A stretch of 64,000 nucleotides of DNA from assembly GCA_963825575.1 (NCBI GenBank), contig CAWGUB010000017.1:1-64000 (forward strand). Reading direction: 5' to 3'. The translations under genes were made by a program, and so were the position numbers. This DNA is from JAFDBW01 sp963825575. GTDB lineage: Bacteria > Desulfobacterota > Desulfuromonadia > Desulfuromonadales > BM103. Shown in pieces: positions 59,488-64,000 of this stretch. A model generated the notes under the pieces. That model did not search any database and had not been told where the DNA came from. It saw only the letters and a program-made list of their open reading frames with translations. Within the stretch, counting starts at the first letter, position 1, and each line of letters begins with the position of its first letter.

Positions 59488-59892
59488 ATGACCATCACAG
59501 AAAGAATTGGCACTTTTCTTGGCGCAGAGACCTTTGGTGTTGTCGGCGCTTCGAGTAAACCTCATAAATATGGCAACAAGGTGTTGCGTTGTTATCAGCA
59601 GAACCAACACAGGGTAATCCCGGTCAACCCGGTGGAAAAACAAATCGAAGGGTTGCCCTGTGTTGCCTCCGTCAGCGACCTGCCGGAGCATGTCAGCAGT
59701 ATCTCGATTATCACCCCGCCGCAGGTGACAGAAAAGGTCGTCGAGCTGGCGATTGCCAGGGGTGTCAAGAACCTCTGGATGCAACCGGGGGCTGAAAGTG
59801 AGGCTGCGGTCGCCACAGCAGAAGCCGCCGGGCTCAACGTGATCGCCGACGGCAGCTGCCTGCTGGTCGTTCTCGGCTATCATGAACATTAA
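59488..59892 (+). CDS. CoA-binding domain protein (YccU-like)
   Basis: 134 residues from ATG 59488 (AAGGAG upstream). A Rossmann-type CoA-binding fold like the N-terminal part of succinyl-CoA synthetase alpha: TFGVVGASSKPHKYGNKVL, VIPVNPVEKQIEGLPCVASV, ISIITPPQVTEKVVELA, and NLWMQPGAESE near residue 98. The ligand and cellular role of this small family are not settled. Confidence 0.88.
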   Translation: MTITERIGTFLGAETFGVVGASSKPHKYGNKVLRCYQQNQHRVIPVNPVEKQIEGLPCVASVSDLPEHVSSISIITPPQVTEKVVELAIARGVKNLWMQPGAESEAAVATAEAAGLNVIADGSCLLVVLGYHEH

Positions 59893-59983
59893 AAAGTTGT
59901 CTTGGCGATCGGGTAACGGTGTGCTTGCCGAGGGCTCTGTGGAGAGGAGCATTTCCTGAGTCAACGGCAGCAGTGAGAGGGCT

Positions 59984-60217
59984 ATGAAAAAAATCGTAGT
60001 GTTCTGTCTCGGGGTTCTGGCGGTACTCTACCTCCTGAATCCGACCGCGGGTGTTTTTGAAATCATCCCCGACAATCTGCCCTTTATCGGCAACCTTGAC
60101 GAGGCGGCCGCCGTTGCCTTGTTGCTGATGTGCCTGAAATATTTCGGTATCGAACTGCCTGATATCTTCAGGCGTAATCGGCGGGATGAAACAACGATTG
60201 AGATAGACAAGGATTGA
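59984..60217 (+). CDS. Small membrane protein, DUF1232/YkvA-like
   Basis: 77 residues: a hydrophobic N-terminus (~3-18), the segment IIPDNLPFIGNLDEAAAVALLLM that resembles the IPD-x-IP-x-G-x-LDD core of DUF1232 proteins, and a charged C-terminal tail (FRRNRRDETTIEIDKD). Function unknown. A strong terminator follows 44 bases later. Confidence 0.75.
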   Translation: MKKIVVFCLGVLAVLYLLNPTAGVFEIIPDNLPFIGNLDEAAAVALLLMCLKYFGIELPDIFRRNRRDETTIEIDKD

Positions 60218-60261
60218 GTTTTACATTTTTTTACTTTGCAGGTGGAGTTTCTATGAAGTTT

Positions 60262-60292
60262 AGGGCAACAGATGACCATCTGTTGCCCTTTT
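60262..60292 (+). terminator. Strong terminator after the DUF1232-like gene
   Basis: A 13-bp perfect stem AGGGCAACAGATG/CATCTGTTGCCCT with a tiny loop, followed by TTTTT. Confidence 0.9.
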
Positions 60293-60320
60293 TCAGTGCT
60301 TTATGGAATTAAAAGACAAA

Positions 60321-60738
60321 ATCAAAACCGTCGGGGTTGCCCGACAGCAACTTCATTTTCTTTGTAGCGACAAAGAAAACGAAGCAAAAGAAAGCTTGGC
60401 GCTGCGCTGGGCATGTCTGACGCGTAACGGCGGCGACCTCAACCCGGATTGTTCTAATCGATCAAGAGCCTGCGCTTCCCCCGCAATTGACGAGGCTCTT
60501 GTGAGCCTCTCCTTCTGTGGAGATTTGCTTCTGAGGTCATGTGTTTCAGGCTTTTCCCTTGTAGGTCACACTGCAAGGAAGGCCCCCCTGTAACGGGCCG
60601 GCTTCTTGAGCTCTGTCGCTATTGATGACTCAGACCTCTGGCAAAGGAGATGCCCTCCGCAAGGAGAAGGCACTTTTGCATACTTTTGTTGCCGGACAAA
60701 AGTATGGCGTCTGGCGGGACGCGACCCGCCGGTTCTGC
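60321..60738. repeat. Structured dispersed repeat, copy B
   Basis: Related to copy A at 25131-25555, sharing blocks of 21, 17 and 27 identical bases at 60399-60419, 60548-60564 and 60640-60666. The five hairpins are: GTCGGG/CCCGAC (60330-60345), a perfect 10-bp stem TTTTCTTTGT (60356-60379), GAGGCTC/GAGCCTC (60492-60509), a perfect 11-bp stem CATACTTTTGT (60679-60706) and GGCGGG-ACGCGA-CCCGCC (60713-60730). Stem sequences differ from copy A by compensating changes while the ACGCGA loop is kept. Confidence 0.75.
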
Positions 60739-60758
60739 TTTTAAACATTTAAAGAGAT

Positions 60759-60789
60759 AAGGGCAACAGATGAACCCCCGTTGCCCTTC
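60759..60789. terminator. Second terminator-like hairpin beside repeat B
   Basis: AAGGGCAAC pairs with GTTGCCCTT around a 13-base loop and shares its left arm with the terminator at 60262. It could terminate the convergent minus-strand gene. Confidence 0.55.
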
Positions 60790-60856
60790 TAAACATCAAA
60801 GCTGAACTTTGTCAGCAGCCTGAGGGACAGCCTGACAGTCTGTCCCTTTTGTTTGC

Positions 60857-61270
60857 TCAGCGATAGCTCCAATACTTTCGCCAGGCCCTGATCGCAGTCA
60901 GGGTCGAACCTTGCGCCTTTAGCTCACAGCGAATTTCACCATCAATAAGGGTGTCGAGGGCAGGAACAAGGGCCAGACACTGGTCGGGTCGACGATTCTC
61001 GGGCAACTGGCAACCCTCGCTCTGCAGGAAAATGCACCCACTCTCCCGCTTTTGCGGTGCCGGGATGGCAATTCCATCAATCTCACGCAGTAAAAGTTCT
61101 CGCGGCAGCAAACGGCGTAACGTTTCCGGCGAAGATGTCTTCGGTAGGTCGAAAGCTTTGAAAAAACGCTCCGGGTCGACCCAGACGCCAGGATGTCCCT
61201 GGCAGCACAGGCCGCGGCACTGGCGACACATTTGCGGATCGGCGTAATTGCCAGAGTTATACGTCGACAT
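60857..61270 (-). CDS. YkgJ-family cysteine cluster protein
   Basis: 137 residues with the metal-binding cysteine pattern of the YkgJ (putative zinc/iron-chelating) family: CRQCRGLCCQGHPGVWV near the N-terminus, SGCIFLQSEGCQLPENRRPDQC in the middle, and one more Cys near IRCEL. Metal and function are unproven. It starts 32 bases after the cyclophilin gene and is likely co-transcribed with it. Confidence 0.88.
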   Translation of the reverse strand: MSTYNSGNYADPQMCRQCRGLCCQGHPGVWVDPERFFKAFDLPKTSSPETLRRLLPRELLLREIDGIAIPAPQKRESGCIFLQSEGCQLPENRRPDQCLALVPALDTLIDGEIRCELKAQGSTLTAIRAWRKYWSYR

Positions 61271-61302
61271 CCTTACTCAACCCGTTTTCATGTAAATATC
61301 GG

Positions 61303-61812
61303 CTAGTCGAGGACCGTTACGGCCGTAATAACGACCGGTTCCCGGGGCACGTCGTCGTAGCCGGCGATGCTGCCGGTCGCCTGTTGTTCAATGGTGTAGA
61401 CTACGTCCATGCCATCGACCACCCGGCCAAATACCGCGTAACCGTACATCTCCGGTTTGAGCCCACCGTGGTCGAGAAACTTGTTGTCCCCGGTGTTGAT
61501 AAAGAACTGGGCTGTGGCGCTGTCGATTTCGGCAGTGCGTGCCATGGCGACCGTCCCGACCTTGTTCTTCAGTTTGTTGGGCGCCTCGTTGACGATCGGT
61601 GTGCCGGTCGGCTTCTCCTCCATGTCGGCAGTCATCCCGCCCCCCTGGATCATGAAACCCTTGATCACGCGGTGGAAGATGGTGCCATTATAATGACCCG
61701 CATTGGCATAGGTGATGAAATTCTCAACGCTGAGCGGGGCTTTGTCCCGGTCGAGTTCGAGCAGAATCTCGCCGGAGGATGTTTCTACCTGCACCAGTGG
61801 CTTTTCACTCAT
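61303..61812 (-). CDS. Cytoplasmic cyclophilin-type peptidyl-prolyl isomerase
   Basis: 169 residues without a signal peptide. Motifs: FHRVIKGFMIQGGGMTADM, VAMARTAEIDSATAQFFIN and YAVFGRVVDGMDVVYTIE, close to E. coli PpiB in length and pattern. It probably acts in the cytosol, complementing the exported paralogue at 22983. Confidence 0.95.
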   Translation of the reverse strand: MSEKPLVQVETSSGEILLELDRDKAPLSVENFITYANAGHYNGTIFHRVIKGFMIQGGGMTADMEEKPTGTPIVNEAPNKLKNKVGTVAMARTAEIDSATAQFFINTGDNKFLDHGGLKPEMYGYAVFGRVVDGMDVVYTIEQQATGSIAGYDDVPREPVVITAVTVLD

Positions 61813-62382
61813 GGCTGTTCCCCGGGATGTAGTCGCACTGCAAATGATACCGCTGCGTCGCTATTGTGTCTACTTCTCAACCTCGCTGAAGGCATCATCA
61901 AAAATTTCCAGCCGCGCCTGTTCTGTTTTGTGAGCGTCATGGTCTTGCCGACAATCCCGTAATAGAGAATGCCCAAGCGGGTTTTCGACGAGTTGTCCTG
62001 TCTCTGCGGGGGTCGTTTCTTGTTGGGCTCAGTACTCAATGATCTGTTCAATCTCCTGATGGAGCTATATTATATGTGAAAACAGGGTTTTTCCAAGGCC
62101 AGAGAATGTTGCCCTCTTTGTCCTAGGAATGGGTTGTGCGCGAGCAGGTAATTTTTTTTGGGTTCGAGTGAGGGCCCCTTTTTATGCAGAGGTAAAGATT
62201 TTATTGGGTATTTTGAATCTGGTGGGGCAAAATTGAACTTGTAAGCTTGGGAGACACCTGCAGAAATTGGCAGAGAGAGTGAAATCCCAGAATACAGGTC
62301 CTGGATAATGCCGATGGGGTTTCAGCGGCATGATTTTTGCTGATTTATCTTCCATTGAGCGTCTCCAACGTAAAGGTGGAAT
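61813..62382. other. Gene-poor stretch before the c7 cytochrome
   Basis: About 570 bases, rather AT-rich toward the right, with no supported gene, repeat or clear terminator. Small ORFs on both strands here (up to ~127 residues, overlapping the cytochrome gene on the opposite strand) show no recognisable family. Confidence 0.5.
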
Positions 62383-62685
62383 ATGGGAATATTTAAGCAA
62401 AGCATATTCATCCTCTTCTTGTGGTGTGTTTTCGCAGGCAATGGTTTTGCGGACATTCGAGGGGACTTTAGATTTCAAAAAGTGTATGAGAATAGCTATG
62501 GTACCGTGACCTTCAACCATGAGAAACACGCTGTCAGCGCTGTTAAAGATTGTGGTTATTGCCACAGCGCATTAAAGGTTTTTGGTGGCAAAGTGAATGA
62601 ATTATTTGCTCACAACGTCTGTAAAGTCTGTCACGAGTCAAAAAAAGTGCCTGCTGAATGCGTTAATTGTCACAGAAAGCCATAA
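62383..62685 (+). CDS. PpcA-like triheme cytochrome c7
   Basis: Small periplasmic multiheme electron carrier, 100 residues, with AAAGGTGG before the ATG. A signal peptide (~1-23, ending GNGFA) is followed by three CxxCH sites: CGYCH (57-61), CKVCH (80-84) and CVNCH (93-97). Distal ligands are expected at H46 and H49 (FNHEKH) and H77 (FAHNVC), matching the spacing in Geobacter PpcA and Desulfuromonas c551.5. The fourth heme of c3-type cytochromes is absent, as in the c7 family. Base composition is more AT-rich than neighbouring genes. Probably monocistronic. Confidence 0.93.
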   Translation: MGIFKQSIFILFLWCVFAGNGFADIRGDFRFQKVYENSYGTVTFNHEKHAVSAVKDCGYCHSALKVFGGKVNELFAHNVCKVCHESKKVPAECVNCHRKP

Positions 62686-62810
62686 CGCCTCGATAACAAT
62701 TCCTTATCATCCCAGATAATGCTGGACACCATTTTCAACTTCATGGCTGAAAAGCAGCGTGCCTGTCGCAGGATACGGGTTGCAGCCTGCCGAGCAAGCC
62801 AGGCACCGGC

Positions 62811-63926
62811 TCAAACCGGGTTTTTCATCTGTTCGAAAAGATCATCGTATCTTGGGGATTGCTCCCGCCAGTCGTAGCGGGCGACATGCCTTCGCAAGTC
62901 GTCGCCGATCGGCGACAGCCCTTCGAGCCCTTCCCTTAATCGTTTCACCAGGGCATCATAATCGTCGTAAAGATAGTGAGCGTGTGCATGCGCTGGGAGG
63001 TGTTCGGGGTAGGCCAGGCATCTTGGCAGCAGCGGGATGCAATTGCAGTAGATTGCCTGGACAACGCTGGCACCGAAAAAATCATGGTGCGAGGTGACCG
63101 GCAGGATATCGGCACGCCAGAGCCAGCGGGCGTAGTCAGGAAAACTTTTAACATAACCGAACTGGATGACCTTTTCGCCAAGCTGTTGTCGTGCTTTTTC
63201 AAAAATATCCGGAGCCTTGCGGTAAGCTTCGCCGAGGATCGCGACCTGAAAGGACTGGCCCTCATCGTGCAGTTGGCAGAGTGCCCGGAAGAATTCTGCC
63301 GGGTTCTTGTCGTACTCCCAGCGATGGTTCCAGAGGATTAGCGGAGGTTCGGACGCCAGTTTCGGTTGCTCCGGCCGGTATCTGTCAAGAGCCTGCAGAT
63401 CGAGGCCCAGCGGCAAGACTCTGCTTTTTGCCCTGATCAGGTCGACGTTCTCCAGTTCGTTGTGGTCCGGAAAACCCTTGAGGAATTCCGGCAGCTGACC
63501 GGTCAGGGCCTCGAGGTGGTAGCGGGAGTTGAACAGAACCGCGTCGGCTGCCAGGGCGCTGGTGTAGTTGATGAAGGCATAGTGGGCATCGCGTTTACGC
63601 CGCGGGTCGGTATCGTCTGGCGACCAGGGGTAGGTGAGCTGGTTTTCGTGGCAATAAAGGGCGACTGGCAGGTTGGCGGTTTTTTCGCGGGTCAGGGCGA
63701 GGAAGGTGGCCAGATCGAGCATATCGCTGACCAGCAGCAGGTCCGGCTGAAAATCGCCGGCGATAAAACTTTTTGCCAATGAGACCGCGCCACCATGCAT
63801 GCGCCATTTCCAGTGCCGCCCGCTCAAGGTCAGCAGGGAGAGATCGTGGCGGCTGTAGCTGGCATACTCCTCGGCCCAGCTGGCGTGGGAGCCGCCATGA
63901 AAGGGTTCGACCAGGCATATCTTCAT
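62811..63926 (-). CDS. DUF3524 / tRNA-queuosine mannosyltransferase-like glycosyltransferase
   Basis: 371 residues from ATG 63926 (GTG one codon earlier possible). The N-terminus CLVEPFHGGSHASWAEEY and the following LTLSGRHWKWRMHGGAVSLA are the signature of DUF3524, the family of eukaryotic GTDC1/QTMAN that mannosylates queuosine in tRNA-Asp. The C-terminal half is a GT-B glycosyltransferase domain (LPLGLDLQALDRY, ILWNHRWEYDKNP, VTSHHDFFGASVVQAIYCNC). Bacterial substrates have not been shown from the sequence; a role in tRNA Q glycosylation is inference. queC and folE2 lie 33 kb away. Confidence 0.85.
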   Translation of the reverse strand: MKICLVEPFHGGSHASWAEEYASYSRHDLSLLTLSGRHWKWRMHGGAVSLAKSFIAGDFQPDLLLVSDMLDLATFLALTREKTANLPVALYCHENQLTYPWSPDDTDPRRKRDAHYAFINYTSALAADAVLFNSRYHLEALTGQLPEFLKGFPDHNELENVDLIRAKSRVLPLGLDLQALDRYRPEQPKLASEPPLILWNHRWEYDKNPAEFFRALCQLHDEGQSFQVAILGEAYRKAPDIFEKARQQLGEKVIQFGYVKSFPDYARWLWRADILPVTSHHDFFGASVVQAIYCNCIPLLPRCLAYPEHLPAHAHAHYLYDDYDALVKRLREGLEGLSPIGDDLRRHVARYDWREQSPRYDDLFEQMKNPV

Positions 63927-64000
63927 CACAAGAGCTCCATGGCAGGAATGATTCTAGACGGCGGCATGAGAATTGACAAGGAAGATATGGTATTCTTGAT

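Larger units (their letters stand above)
60218..60856. other. Long intergenic region with repeat copy B between two terminator-like hairpins
   Basis: No gene is supported. The layout is terminator (60262-60292), structured repeat (60321-60738), and a second related hairpin (60759-60789). The sequence AGGGCAACAGATGA occurs at both edges (60262-60275 and 60760-60773). Confidence 0.7.

Overview
The window is a chromosomal replication-origin region from a Gram-negative, outer-membraned bacterium most like the Desulfuromonadales (Geobacter/Desulfuromonas/Pelobacter relatives). The evidence is the rpmH-dnaA-dnaN-recF-gyrB-gyrA order, split b/b' subunits in the atp operon, a fused nuoBCD gene, a PpcA-like triheme c7 cytochrome, Tol-Pal genes and a bactofilin next to parAB. 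Coding density is high. Most genes are GC-rich at third positions, which produces many long antisense shadow ORFs.

Left arm (1-12011, all minus strand, reading away from the origin): rpmH, rnpA, yidD, yidC, a short R3H (jag-like) gene, mnmE, two parS sites, mnmG, rsmG, parA, parB, bactofilin, then atpF', atpF, atpH and a partial atpA. Four of these genes (atpA, atpH, rsmG, yidC) contain in total six apparent single-base frame breaks. I saw none in the other 52 kb. Because the genes are essential or conserved and both sides of each break still match the family, sequence error is the simplest reading.

Origin (about 12012-13904): DnaA boxes lie on both sides of dnaA. The dnaA-dnaN gap carries a degenerate DnaA box, a run of five DnaA-trio triplets and an AT-rich stretch, in the order expected for a bacterial unwinding element.

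Right arm, part 1 (13905-36954, mostly plus): dnaN, recF, gyrB, gyrA, a TPR membrane protein, gpsA, a secreted cyclophilin, a degenerate EEP-fold protein, nth, a structured dispersed repeat (copy A), PBP1A (minus), pyk, queC, folE2, a DUF2064 nucleotidyltransferase-like gene, and the tolQ-tolR-tolA-tolB-pal-cpoB envelope cluster. Two clusters of three DnaA-box-like 9-mers with identical spacing sit before nth and before the DUF2064 gene.

Right arm, part 2 (36989-44841): a promoter-driven tRNA-Lys/tRNA-Glu pair, a repeated copy of the tRNA-Glu 3' end, and then a two-gene cassette: a poly-glycine surface lipoprotein with a TbpB-like C-terminal barrel, followed by a Slam-type outer-membrane translocator. 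I consider this cassette the most interesting protein system here. gdhA, a KaiC-like/PEP-synthase-like fusion and rnhA follow.

Right arm, part 3 (44928-59399): a complete 12-gene complex I operon (nuoA, fused nuoBCD, nuoE to nuoN). Four of its intergenic gaps hold long imperfect inverted repeats built from 7-8 bp units.

Right end (59488-64000): a CoA-binding protein, a small DUF1232-like membrane protein, a second copy (B) of the structured repeat flanked by duplicated terminator-like sequence, a YkgJ cysteine-cluster protein, a cytosolic cyclophilin, the c7 cytochrome, and a DUF3524/QTMAN-like glycosyltransferase. With queC and folE2, the last gene hints at glycosylated queuosine in tRNA.
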